From Neorhizobium sp. UBA3556 (GTDB lineage Bacteria > Pseudomonadota > Alphaproteobacteria > Rhizobiales > Rhizobiaceae): a DNA stretch of 64,000 bases. Every line of letters starts with the position of its first letter. The first letter of the stretch is position 1. Location: the NCBI GenBank assembly GCA_002376235.1, contig DFNX01000016.1, forward strand, positions 434,001-498,000, given 5' to 3'. Under the pieces are notes generated by a model that had not been told where the DNA came from, searched no databases, and was given only the letters and a program-made list of their open reading frames with translations. The position numbers and the translations under genes are program-made. Positions 43,833 through 51,950 of this stretch are shown here, piece by piece.

Positions 43833-44546
43833 ATGACAGCTCCCCTCATTGCATTCAAACAAGTCTCAAAAGTCTATGGACGGGGCGAAGCGACCATTCG
43901 CGCGCTCGACAGGATAGACCTGACAATCGCGCAGGGTGAGTTTGTCTCGATCATGGGGCCGTCCGGTTCCGGCAAGTCGACGGCAATGAACATCATTGGC
44001 GGCCTCGACCTCCCGTCCTCCGGCGAATATATATTCCAAGGAATCCCGACGAGCGGCTTCAGTCGCGCGCAATTGACCCTGCTGCGCCGCCACATGCTCG
44101 GTTTCGTCTTTCAGGGGTTCAATCTTCTCGCCCGCACGTCAGCAGTCGAGAATGTGGAACTCCCTCTCGTCTATCGTGGCATGAACCATGCCGAGCGACG
44201 GGATCGGGCCATGGCGGCACTTGAGCAGGTCGGTCTTCGCGGACGCGAAGGTCACACGACCCAGGAACTGTCCGGCGGCCAGCAGCAGCGTGTCGCGATC
44301 GCCAGAGCCATCGTTACAGACCCGGCCGTACTTCTGGCCGACGAACCGACCGGCAATCTCGACACGAAGACGAGCATCGAGATCATGGATTTGATAACGA
44401 GGCTGAACCGCGAAAACGGCATCACTGTCATCATGGTCACGCATGAGGAGGACATAGCCTCCTATGCCAGACGCCTCCTCCGCTTCGTCGATGGCCATCT
44501 CGTCAGCGACGAAACCCACGTAAAGGAAGCCGCCCATGTGGTTTGA
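43833..44546 (+). CDS. MacB-type ABC exporter ATPase
   Basis: 237 residues of the LolD/MacB type: Walker A GPSGSGKST at 42-50, Q-loop VFQGFNLLARTSAVENVELPLVYRGM, signature ELSGGQQQRVAIARAI, Walker B VLLADEPTGNLD. In E. coli the MacB ATPase and permease are one protein; here they are separate genes with an 11-base overlap. It lies 12 bases after the adaptor gene. Confidence 0.95.
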   Translation: MTAPLIAFKQVSKVYGRGEATIRALDRIDLTIAQGEFVSIMGPSGSGKSTAMNIIGGLDLPSSGEYIFQGIPTSGFSRAQLTLLRRHMLGFVFQGFNLLARTSAVENVELPLVYRGMNHAERRDRAMAALEQVGLRGREGHTTQELSGGQQQRVAIARAIVTDPAVLLADEPTGNLDTKTSIEIMDLITRLNRENGITVIMVTHEEDIASYARRLLRFVDGHLVSDETHVKEAAHVV

Positions 44547-45741
44547 GACGGCAAAACTCGCCTGGCGCGCCATCAGCCGCAACATGCTGCGTTCCTTCCT
44601 CACCGTGCTGGGTGTCGTCATCGGCGTTGCCGCAGTCATCGCCATGGTCACGATCGGCAATGGCACCACCGCCAAGGTGCGAGACGAACTCTCACGTCTG
44701 GGAACCAACACGCTATTCGTCCGTCCGGGCCAATGGGGTCCTGGCCGGGCAAGTGCCGAAGCCAAACGCTTCACCGATAATGACATCACAGCGATCCGCG
44801 ATCAGGTGAGCGGCCTGCGCGCGGTCGCCCCAATCAACCGTGGCACGGCGACCGTCATTGCCGGCGGCGCCAATCGCTCCACCAGCGTCATCGGCACGAC
44901 GAGTGACTATCTCATCGCCCAGGATTGGGAATTGGCACTCGGCCGGGATTTTCTGCCGAACGAGGATCGCGGCAGCCAGGCGGCCTGCATCATCGGCGAA
45001 ACGACGCGCCGTGAACTGTTCGGAGCAGCAGATCCGGTCGGACAGAGCATTCGCGTCAGCAACGTCTCCTGCCCGGTCATAGGTGTGCTTGCCGTCAAGG
45101 GTCAGTCCGGCATGGGTGACGATCAGGACGACACGGTCATCATGCCGCTCAAGCTGCATCAGCGCCGCATCGGCGGCACCACGACCATATCGAGCATCGT
45201 TCTCTCCGCCCAGGACGGCGTCTCGACCGCAAAGGTTCAGGCGGATGTCGAAAGCCTGCTGAGAGAGCGTCGCCGCATCGCCATTGGCCGCGACGATGAT
45301 TTTACAGTCAACGACATGTCACAGATCGCAGCCGCAATGACCGGCACGACGATGCTTCTGACCGGCCTTCTGGGCGCGGTCGCAGCCGTCAGCCTTCTTG
45401 TCGGCGGTATTGGCATCATGAATATCATGCTGGTCTCGGTCACCGAGCGCACCCGCGAAATCGGCATCCGGCTTGCGATCGGCGCACTGGAAAATCAGGT
45501 GCTCACGCAGTTTCTGGTAGAAGCCGTGATGCTGTCGATATTCGGCGGCGTGACCGGCATCGTCACCGGTCTTGCGCTTGCCTATGGGGTCGTCAGTTTC
45601 CTCGAAGTCCCCTTCGTCGCAAGCCCGACGATCATCTTGCTTGCGTTTCTCTTCTCAGCGGCGATCGGCATGATTTTCGGCTATTTTCCGGCACGTCGGG
45701 CAGCCCAGCTAAACCCGATCGACGCACTCCGTCACGAATGA
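44536..45741 (+). CDS. MacB/FtsX-type ABC exporter permease
   Basis: 401 residues. One N-terminal span (NMLRSFLTVLGVVIGVAAVIAMVTIG), a large periplasmic MacB_PCD domain (about residues 45-260) containing FVRPGQWGP and GRDFLPNEDRG, then three C-terminal FtsX spans (LLTGLLGAVAAVSLLVGGIGIMNIMLVSVTERTREIGIRLAIGA ...). It pumps substrate from the periplasm by a mechanotransmission cycle in MacB. Third gene of the adaptor-ATPase-permease operon; a 10-base hairpin follows its stop. Confidence 0.95.
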   Translation: MWFETAKLAWRAISRNMLRSFLTVLGVVIGVAAVIAMVTIGNGTTAKVRDELSRLGTNTLFVRPGQWGPGRASAEAKRFTDNDITAIRDQVSGLRAVAPINRGTATVIAGGANRSTSVIGTTSDYLIAQDWELALGRDFLPNEDRGSQAACIIGETTRRELFGAADPVGQSIRVSNVSCPVIGVLAVKGQSGMGDDQDDTVIMPLKLHQRRIGGTTTISSIVLSAQDGVSTAKVQADVESLLRERRRIAIGRDDDFTVNDMSQIAAAMTGTTMLLTGLLGAVAAVSLLVGGIGIMNIMLVSVTERTREIGIRLAIGALENQVLTQFLVEAVMLSIFGGVTGIVTGLALAYGVVSFLEVPFVASPTIILLAFLFSAAIGMIFGYFPARRAAQLNPIDALRHE

Positions 45742-45748
45742 AGGCACA

Positions 45749-45773
45749 GAATTGCCGGAAACACCGGCAATTC
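45749..45773. terminator. Terminator hairpin between macB-like permease and the next gene
   Basis: Perfect 10-base stem GAATTGCCGG (45749-45758) / CCGGCAATTC (45764-45773) with an AAACA loop; lies between convergent genes, so it can serve both directions. Confidence 0.65.
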
Positions 45774-45774
45774 G

Positions 45775-46029
45775 TCAGTATGCGGATGCGTCGCGCTCGT
45801 CTTCGGCAAACGCCATCTGCAGTTCCATCTGCACGGCATGCATGAAGATCGCGGCCTGATGGCGGATCTCTTCGTCCTCGACACCCTGCGCCCGGAACCC
45901 CTTGGCGAACTGTGCCATTTCGGTGCGCCAGAAACGGTTTGCTTCTTCGCCGTGCAGACGCTGAAGAGCGTCGGCGCATCGCCTCACGTCGGCGGTCCGC
46001 CGGTCGGCGGGGAACTGCAGCAGTGTCAT
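45775..46029 (-). CDS. Small conserved hypothetical protein (DUF6074-like)
   Basis: 84 residues: MTLLQFPADRRTADVRRCADALQRLHGEEANRFWRTEMAQFAKGFRA... and QAAIFMHAVQMELQMAFAEDE. All-helical, no membrane span. It resembles short rhizobial proteins of the DUF6074 group, by recollection; no function is known to me. ATG 46029 is chosen because the recognised N-terminus starts there; the frame extends about 28 codons upstream. Confidence 0.7.
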   Translation of the reverse strand: MTLLQFPADRRTADVRRCADALQRLHGEEANRFWRTEMAQFAKGFRAQGVEDEEIRHQAAIFMHAVQMELQMAFAEDERDASAY

Positions 46030-46164
46030 GCCATCTCCATACTCGATGGGCCGAATCGCCCGTACATGAAGGCACTTTCGCCGCCAGACCTTCACAAAAG
46101 GTGAACCCGTCAAAAACCTTTCGGTTCCGATTCAAGGCCTTGCCGTCCGGTTTTGGGACAATAT

Positions 46165-46187
46165 GTTAGGAGAGAATTATGCCTAAC
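46165..46187. promoter_or_regulatory. Inverted repeat near a mini-ORF
   Basis: GTTAGG (46165-46170) and CCTAAC (46182-46187) flank a ribosome-site-like AGGAGAG and an ATG followed by only four sense codons (M-P-N-D-R-stop). It lies in the divergent gap between the DUF6074-like gene and the 54-residue gene. Could be an operator or a chance arrangement. Confidence 0.3.
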
Positions 46188-46291
46188 GATCGGTAGCACA
46201 GGCTGACGCGTCACCCCGTTGGCCAGCCCGGCGCAAGCCGAAGCGCCCAAACATGTCCCACACGTCATGAGGACAAATGAAAGGGACATGA

Positions 46292-46456
46292 ATGTCTGAG
46301 AAACTTGACCACACGAGCCAGCCGTCCGACCAGTCTATCGCGCTATTCCTGCAGGAAAACGGCATGGACGGCCTGACCGACATTCTCGTGGAGGCCCTTT
46401 TTCAGGCGCTCAGCATCATGGATGACGACAAGGTTGCCATGGAAACCCTGCACTGA
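46292..46456 (+). CDS. Small acidic hypothetical protein (54 aa)
   Basis: MSEKLDHTSQPSDQSIALFL... then helical GMDGLTDILVEALFQALSIMDDD, ending AMETLH. ATG 46292 follows AAAGGGACATGA. No family recognised. Acidic with one amphipathic helix. Divergent from the DUF6074-like gene. Confidence 0.5.
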   Translation: MSEKLDHTSQPSDQSIALFLQENGMDGLTDILVEALFQALSIMDDDKVAMETLH

Positions 46457-46857
46457 TTTCAGGCTGGCGGCTGACCGTCTTCGGATCTCATCCGCCGGCA
46501 CCGGCACCTGTCTCGCGCCGACGCCGTCATCGTCCCTCGCTTGCCGATCCATTCGACGGAAAAGCGCGGCGTATTCTTCTATCTTCCAGACTGAGGGGAC
46601 TGGAGCGCGGTCATTCTTTCTTGCCGGTTTGCCAGCCATGCTCGCAACACCGATCGATCTTCGAACTGGCGGCGCAAAAGAGACGTCAGTCAGGCGTTTC
46701 AGGTTTCTCCGGACAATGCGGATGCAAGATTTTAATCGCGCGGCATAAGCATGGCCGCATCTCCGACCTTCGGCGGCCTCGTTTTCACCGCCACTGTCTC
46801 TATCTTCCTGCTTCCGGCGACCTGATCGCCTTCGCTGACACCCGCCGGACACCCAGA
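46457..46857. other. 401-base stretch with no convincing gene
   Basis: Open frames on both strands here have poor composition, lack ribosome sites, or overlap the better-supported gene at 46292-46456. It presumably contains the promoter of the DUF486 gene. Confidence 0.5.
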
Positions 46858-47205
46858 ATGAGCCTCTCTCTAACACCCGTCCTGACTATCGGTCTCCTCA
46901 TTCTCTCCAACGTCTTTATGACCTTCGCCTGGTATGGGCATCTGAAGCTCGAGAACAAACCGCTCTACCTCGTCATTCTGGCAAGCTGGGCGATCGCCTT
47001 TTTCGAATATTGCGCCCAGGTGCCGGCCAACCGCATCGGCTACGGTTATTTCAACGCCGCCCAGTTGAAGACGATCCAGGAAATCATCACGCTTTCGGTC
47101 TTCGTGATCTTCTCGGTCTTCTATCTGGGCGAATCGTTCCACTGGAAACAGGCGATCGGTTTCGGCTTCATCGCGCTCGGCGCGTTTTTCATCTTCACCA
47201 AGTAA
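46858..47205 (+). CDS. DUF486 (DMT-type) small membrane protein
   Basis: 115 residues with four spans: MSLSLTPVLTIGLLILSNVFMTFAWYGHLK, LVILASWAIAFFEYCAQVPANRIGY, QLKTIQEIITLSVFVIFSVFYLGE, and WKQAIGFGFIALGAFFIF. This is the DUF486 family, related in size and layout to small multidrug-resistance-type proteins but of unknown substrate. ATG at 46858; the longer open frame upstream is not family sequence. Confidence 0.88.
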   Translation: MSLSLTPVLTIGLLILSNVFMTFAWYGHLKLENKPLYLVILASWAIAFFEYCAQVPANRIGYGYFNAAQLKTIQEIITLSVFVIFSVFYLGESFHWKQAIGFGFIALGAFFIFTK

Positions 47206-47697
47206 CGGGGACGTTCCCTCCCTCCAGGGAAAATAATCCGTTTGAACTGCAACCGCTTAGGCATTGCCACGGTGCTGTTTCGTCCCCGTGACGGCGGAAT
47301 ACGTGACAATCGGCTCGTCATCGGATGGGAAACCGGGTTCGCGAACCGGCCTTCCTCGTTCAACGGGTCTCGGCTCGGTTTTTCGGTGATGGTCGAAAGA
47401 TCGGGACAGACGGGAACTGACACGTCTCGAAAGTCCTGAAGAATTGGCCGGGGCAGGCAGATCAACCATCTACCCACCCACTTCAATGCCACTGCCTGCC
47501 CCATTCCCGCTACCACCATGCCGGCTTCGCCCGCATGGCGCATCTGGCTGCAACCAATTTTGAATGCAACTTACCATCCGCGCCGCCGCTCGCGGCCTTT
47601 TCATCGCCGGTGCCTTCTATTCCGGCTAAGTTTGTTCTAGAGACAGTGCTTCATCCGCCACAACTGCGCGGCAGACTGTCTTTAGGTATGTTGATCG
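47206..47697. other. 492-base gene-free region upstream of ppiD
   Basis: No supported coding frame. It holds an 11-base inverted repeat GGGGCAGGCAG (47450-47460) / CTGCCTGCCCC (47492-47502) with a 31-base loop that is neither a terminator nor an obvious operator. The ppiD promoter must lie in the last part (around 47620-47690). Confidence 0.5.
47450..47502. repeat. Long-stem inverted repeat, possible structured RNA
   Basis: Perfect 11-base arms GGGGCAGGCAG and CTGCCTGCCCC with a 31-base loop. No T run follows on either strand. It could be part of a small RNA or a protein-binding site; unproven. Confidence 0.45.
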
Positions 47698-49587
47698 ATG
47701 CTTGATTCTCTCAGAAACGCCGCCCGCTCCTGGGTCGCGAAGTCTCTGCTTCTGCTCCTGGTTGCCTCGTTTGCCGTTTGGGGCGGCAGCCAGTCGCTTA
47801 TCGCTTCGAATGCGAACACCGTCATGACGGTCGGCGAACAGGAAATTTCCACAGAGCAGTTCCGGCTTGCCTATCAGCGTCAGATCGCCAATTTGAGTCG
47901 CCAGTTCGGCACGCAGCTGACGGCCCAGCAGGCTCGCTCCTTCGGCATCGACCGTGAGGTTCTGACCCAGCTCGCCGCTGGCGCTGCGCTCGACCAGCTT
48001 TCCGACGACATGAATCTCGGTCTTTCCCAGGATCGCCTGGCAAACCTGATTGCCGAAGACCCGGCCTTCAAGGGCACCAACGGCCAGTTCGACCATGACC
48101 TGTTCGCCTCGCGCCTGCGCAACGCAGGCCTGCGTGAAAACGATTACATCGAGGAACGCAGCAAGGTCGCCGTCCGCAGTCAGGTCGTGGAAGCGGTGTC
48201 CGACGGCTTCAAGGCGCCGCAGGTCATGCTTGATGCGCTGAAGCAGTATCGCGACGAAGCCCGCACCGTCGATTACCTACTTCTGTCCAACGCCAATATC
48301 GATCCGGTCAAGGCCCCGGCTGATGACGTTCTGACCACATGGTTCGACGCCAACAAGGCCCGCTACCGTGCGCCCGAATACCGCAATTTCGGCTATGTGA
48401 AGCTTGAGCCGAGCGACATTGCCGACGCCTCCTCGATTACCGATGACGAGCTGCGTGCCGAATACGACAAGCGCAAGGACGGCTACAGGACGCATGAAAC
48501 CCGCACGATCGAACAGCTGACCTTCCCGAACAAGGAAATGGCAGATGCCGCGGCCACCCAGCTGCGCGATGGCACGACCACCTTCGATCAGGTCATCAAG
48601 GATCAGGGCAAAACTCCGGCTGACGTCCAACTCGGTGATTTCACCAAGGAAAGCATACCGGATCCAGCTTGGGCCGAACCGGCCTTCAAGGTATCCTCGA
48701 ATGGCGGCATCACCCCCGTCATCAAGGGAACGTTCGGCTCGGTCATCCTGCGCATCTCCAACATCCGCCCGGAAAGCACGCGCAGCTTCGACGAAGTGAA
48801 GGATGAACTGCGCCAGCAGATAGCCGTTGCAGCCGCTTCGCGCGAAATGACCACCGCCCATGATCGTTTCGAAGATCTGCGCGGCGGTGGCGCAACGCTT
48901 GAGGACGCAGCCAAGGAACTGAACCTCAAGTTCGTGACCGTGACGGCCGATGCATCGGGCCAGGACGAGAAGGAACAGCCGATCGCAAACCTTCCCGCGG
49001 CCAGCAACCTGATCGCCGAAGTGTTCCGCACCGAACCCGGCCAGGACACGATCCCGGTCAACCTCGGCAATGTCGGTTATGTCTGGTTCGAAGTCATGAA
49101 CATCACGCCGGAGCGTGAACGCACTCTGGACGAAGTGCGCGAAAAGGTCGTGGTCGACTGGACCGCCGAACAGCAGAGCGAAGCATTGACCGCCAAGGCG
49201 ACAGAGCTCAAGGGCCGTCTCGACAAGGGCGAAACGCTGGCCGCCATCGCCGAGGATCTCGGCATCGCAGTGGAAACCAAGACCGGCCTGCGCCGCAATG
49301 CCGAAGACGCGATCTTCGGTGCGGAAGCAATCACGGCCGCCTTCTCCGGCCCGGTCGAGACCACCGCCACAGCACTTGCCGCGGACCGCGAAAGCCGCAT
49401 GCTGATGAAGGTAACGGCTGTTGATCAGGCTCCGTCCGACGAACTGGCCAATGACCCGCAGCTTCAGCGCCTGGCGGAGTCTGCCGGTGACGACATGCTC
49501 GATCAGATGGTCAACGGCCTGAAGGACCGTTATGGCGTGTCGATCAACCAGGCCGTCCTCGAACAGTCTGCAGCCACAGTCCAGTAA
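47698..49587 (+). CDS. ppiD: PpiD-like periplasmic peptidyl-prolyl isomerase / chaperone
   Basis: 629 residues anchored by one N-terminal span (SWVAKSLLLLLVASFAVWGG), the rest periplasmic. A SurA_N-like helical domain (QISTEQFRLAYQRQIANLSRQFG region) precedes PPIC/parvulin-type segments in the middle (DVQLGDFTKESIPDPAWAEPAF and GTFGSVILRISNIRPES), and a C-terminal helical domain completes the chaperone. PpiD helps outer-membrane and secreted proteins leave the Sec channel. First gene of the ppiD-trpD-trpC-moaC-moeA run; trpD starts 19 bases after its stop. Confidence 0.93.
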   Translation: MLDSLRNAARSWVAKSLLLLLVASFAVWGGSQSLIASNANTVMTVGEQEISTEQFRLAYQRQIANLSRQFGTQLTAQQARSFGIDREVLTQLAAGAALDQLSDDMNLGLSQDRLANLIAEDPAFKGTNGQFDHDLFASRLRNAGLRENDYIEERSKVAVRSQVVEAVSDGFKAPQVMLDALKQYRDEARTVDYLLLSNANIDPVKAPADDVLTTWFDANKARYRAPEYRNFGYVKLEPSDIADASSITDDELRAEYDKRKDGYRTHETRTIEQLTFPNKEMADAAATQLRDGTTTFDQVIKDQGKTPADVQLGDFTKESIPDPAWAEPAFKVSSNGGITPVIKGTFGSVILRISNIRPESTRSFDEVKDELRQQIAVAAASREMTTAHDRFEDLRGGGATLEDAAKELNLKFVTVTADASGQDEKEQPIANLPAASNLIAEVFRTEPGQDTIPVNLGNVGYVWFEVMNITPERERTLDEVREKVVVDWTAEQQSEALTAKATELKGRLDKGETLAAIAEDLGIAVETKTGLRRNAEDAIFGAEAITAAFSGPVETTATALAADRESRMLMKVTAVDQAPSDELANDPQLQRLAESAGDDMLDQMVNGLKDRYGVSINQAVLEQSAATVQ

Positions 49588-49606
49588 TTGAAGCGGATGC
49601 CGTAAA

Positions 49607-50623
49607 ATGCCTGACTTGAAGCCGTTCCTCGCCAAGGTTGCCACCGGCGAATCGCTTTCCCGCGAAGAGGCGCAGGACGCCTTCGGAATTCTCATGTCCG
49701 GCGAGGCGACGCCATCGCAGATCGGCGCCTTCCTGATGGCGCTGAGAGTACGCGGCGAAACGGTTGCCGAAATGACCGGCGCCGTTTCCACAATGCGCGC
49801 CAAGATGTTGCGTGTCGACGCACCGGCTGATGCCGTCGACATCGTTGGCACCGGCGGTGATGGCGCGGGAACCTACAACATCTCGACGCTCGCCGCGATC
49901 ATCGCAGCGGGTGCAGGCCTGACGGTCGCCAAACATGGCAACCGGGCGCTCAGCTCGAAATCGGGCACAGCCGACGCGCTGTCGGCGCTTGGCGTCAACC
50001 TGGAGATCGGACCGAAGCAGATCGCCCGCTGCATCCGCGAGGCAGGAATCGGCTTCATGTTCGCCTCCATGCACCATGCCGCCATGCGCCATGTCGGCCC
50101 GAGCCGGGTGGAACTCGGCACCCGCACCATCTTCAACCTGCTCGGCCCCCTCTCCAATCCGGCTGGAGCAAAACGCCAATTGCTCGGCGTTTATTCCCCG
50201 CAATGGCTGATGCCGATTGCCGAGACACTCCGTGAAATGGGGTCGGAAACCGTCTGGGTCGTTCACGGCCAGGGTCTCGACGAGATCACCACGACGGGCA
50301 CGACGCAGGTCGTGGCGCTTGAATCCGGAAAAATTCGCGAATTCGAACTGTCGCCTGCCGATTTCGGCGTCGCCCCCGCAACGCTTGCAGACCTCAAGGG
50401 CGGTGATGGCGTCGCCAATGCCGCGGCCCTGCGTGCGGTCCTCGGTGGTGCGAAAAATGCCTATCGCGATATCTCGCTCTGCAATGCCGCAGCGGCTCTC
50501 GTGGTTGCGGGCAAGGCGGAAACACTAAAAGATGCCATGCAGCTCGCCACCGCCTCGCTTGAAAGCGGCAAAGCCTCTGCAGCGCTCGACCGGCTCGTGG
50601 CGGTCTCCAACGAGAAGGAATAG
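49607..50623 (+). CDS. trpD: Anthranilate phosphoribosyltransferase
   Basis: 338 residues. Second step of tryptophan synthesis: transfers phosphoribose from PRPP to anthranilate. Typical motifs are VDIVGTGGDGAGTYNIST near residue 80 (PRPP/anthranilate site), KHGNRALSSKSGTADALSALGVN near 110 and FNLLGPLSNPAGAKRQLLGVY near 175. Part of the run with trpC, four bases downstream. Confidence 0.97.
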   Translation: MPDLKPFLAKVATGESLSREEAQDAFGILMSGEATPSQIGAFLMALRVRGETVAEMTGAVSTMRAKMLRVDAPADAVDIVGTGGDGAGTYNISTLAAIIAAGAGLTVAKHGNRALSSKSGTADALSALGVNLEIGPKQIARCIREAGIGFMFASMHHAAMRHVGPSRVELGTRTIFNLLGPLSNPAGAKRQLLGVYSPQWLMPIAETLREMGSETVWVVHGQGLDEITTTGTTQVVALESGKIREFELSPADFGVAPATLADLKGGDGVANAAALRAVLGGAKNAYRDISLCNAAAALVVAGKAETLKDAMQLATASLESGKASAALDRLVAVSNEKE

Positions 50624-50627
50624 GATC

Positions 50628-51446
50628 ATGGCCGATATCCTGCAGAAGATCGAAGCCTATAAGCGCGTCGAGATCGAAGCCGCCAAGGCCGCCGTTCCGC
50701 TTGCCGAGATCAAGGCGCGCGCCGCTGACCAGTCCGCACCCCGCGGCTTTCTGAAAGCACTGCAGGCCAAGAAGAAGGCCGGTCACTTCGGCCTGATCGC
50801 TGAAATCAAGAAGGCAAGCCCGTCAAAAGGCCTGATCCGCCCGGATTTCGATCCGCCGGCACTGGCAGCTGCCTATGAAGCCGGCGGCGCTGCCTGCCTA
50901 TCGGTGCTCACCGATACGCCGAGCTTTCAGGGCGCACCGGAATTCCTCGTTGCCGCCCGCAATGCCTGCGCACTGCCTGCCTTGCGCAAGGACTTCATGT
51001 TCGAGCCCTATCAGGTCTATGAAGCGCGCGCCTGGGGCGCCGACTGCATCCTGATCATCATGGCATCGCTTTCCGATGACGAAGCCTTAGCGCTCTATGA
51101 GACCGCGACAGAACTCGGCATGGACAGCCTCATCGAGGTGCATGACGAAGCCGAGATGGAACGGGCGCTAAAACTTCCCTCACCGCTTTTGGGCGTCAAC
51201 AATCGCAATCTTCGCACCTTCGAGGTCAGCCTCACCACCAGCGAACGTCTCTCCGCCATGGTCACCGGCGAAGATCGCCTGCTCGTCGGAGAAAGCGGCA
51301 TCTTTACTCACGAGGATTGCCAGCGCCTGCAAAAGGTCGACATCAGCACCTTCCTCGTCGGCGAAAGCCTGATGCGCAAGGATGACGTGGCAGCCGCAAC
51401 GCGGACGCTTCTGACCGGCGAAACAGACACGCTGGCGGCCGAGTGA
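50628..51446 (+). CDS. trpC: Indole-3-glycerol phosphate synthase
   Basis: 272 residues, TIM barrel. Converts carboxyphenylaminodeoxyribulose phosphate to indole-glycerol phosphate. Motifs: LIAEIKKASPSKGLIRPDFDP near residue 50-70 (catalytic Lys), LSVLTDTPSFQGA, LPALRKDFMFEPYQVYEARAWGADCIL and LGVNNRNLRTFEV. It is a stand-alone TrpC, not fused to TrpF. Its stop overlaps the moaC start (TGATG). Confidence 0.97.
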   Translation: MADILQKIEAYKRVEIEAAKAAVPLAEIKARAADQSAPRGFLKALQAKKKAGHFGLIAEIKKASPSKGLIRPDFDPPALAAAYEAGGAACLSVLTDTPSFQGAPEFLVAARNACALPALRKDFMFEPYQVYEARAWGADCILIIMASLSDDEALALYETATELGMDSLIEVHDEAEMERALKLPSPLLGVNNRNLRTFEVSLTTSERLSAMVTGEDRLLVGESGIFTHEDCQRLQKVDISTFLVGESLMRKDDVAAATRTLLTGETDTLAAE

Positions 51447-51931
51447 TGGCTGACGACGATAACAGGCTCACCCATATCGATCAGGCCGGCGAGGCCCATA
51501 TGGTCGATGTCGGCGACAAGACTGAAACCAGCCGGTCGGCGACCGCCGAGGGTTTTGTCCGCATGCTGCCGGAAACGCTGGCGCTGATCCGCGAAGGCAA
51601 TGCCAAGAAGGGCGATGTCATCGGCACCGCACGACTTGCCGGCATTATGGCCGCCAAGAAGACTTCCGACCTCATTCCGCTCTGCCATCCGTTGATGCTG
51701 ACAAAGGTCTCGGTCGAGATCACCGAGGACGAGGCCCTGCCCGGCCTGCGCGTCACCGCCACGGCAAAGCTCACCGGCAAGACCGGGGTGGAGATGGAGG
51801 CGCTGACCGCCGTATCCGTCACCTGCCTGACCATCTACGACATGGCCAAGGCTGCCGACAAGGCGATGGAAATCGGCGGCATAAGGCTCATGGAAAAGAC
51901 CGGCGGCAAATCCGGCCACTATAAAGCTTAA
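51446..51931 (+). CDS. moaC: Cyclic pyranopterin monophosphate synthase MoaC
   Basis: 161 residues. With MoaA, makes cyclic pyranopterin monophosphate, the first intermediate of molybdenum cofactor. Conserved stretches: HMVDVGDKTETSRSATAEG near residue 20, TSDLIPLCHPLMLTKVSVEI near 75 and GVEMEALTAVSVTCLTIYDMAKA near 112. ATG 51446 overlaps the trpC stop. A GTG one codon earlier is also possible. Confidence 0.97.
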   Translation: MADDDNRLTHIDQAGEAHMVDVGDKTETSRSATAEGFVRMLPETLALIREGNAKKGDVIGTARLAGIMAAKKTSDLIPLCHPLMLTKVSVEITEDEALPGLRVTATAKLTGKTGVEMEALTAVSVTCLTIYDMAKAADKAMEIGGIRLMEKTGGKSGHYKA

Positions 51932-51950
51932 AACCCGAGGAGATTTCGCC

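Noticed and set aside
46422..46748. A 108-codon plus-strand open frame after the 54-residue gene
   Set aside because: No ribosome site, composition rich in Arg/Ser/Thr with no recognisable domain; probably non-coding.
46343..46876. A 177-codon minus-strand open frame with a plausible middle part
   Set aside because: It overlaps a better-supported small plus-strand gene (46292-46456) and the start of the DUF486 gene, has no ribosome site and Arg-rich low-quality composition typical of a shadow frame in GC-rich DNA.
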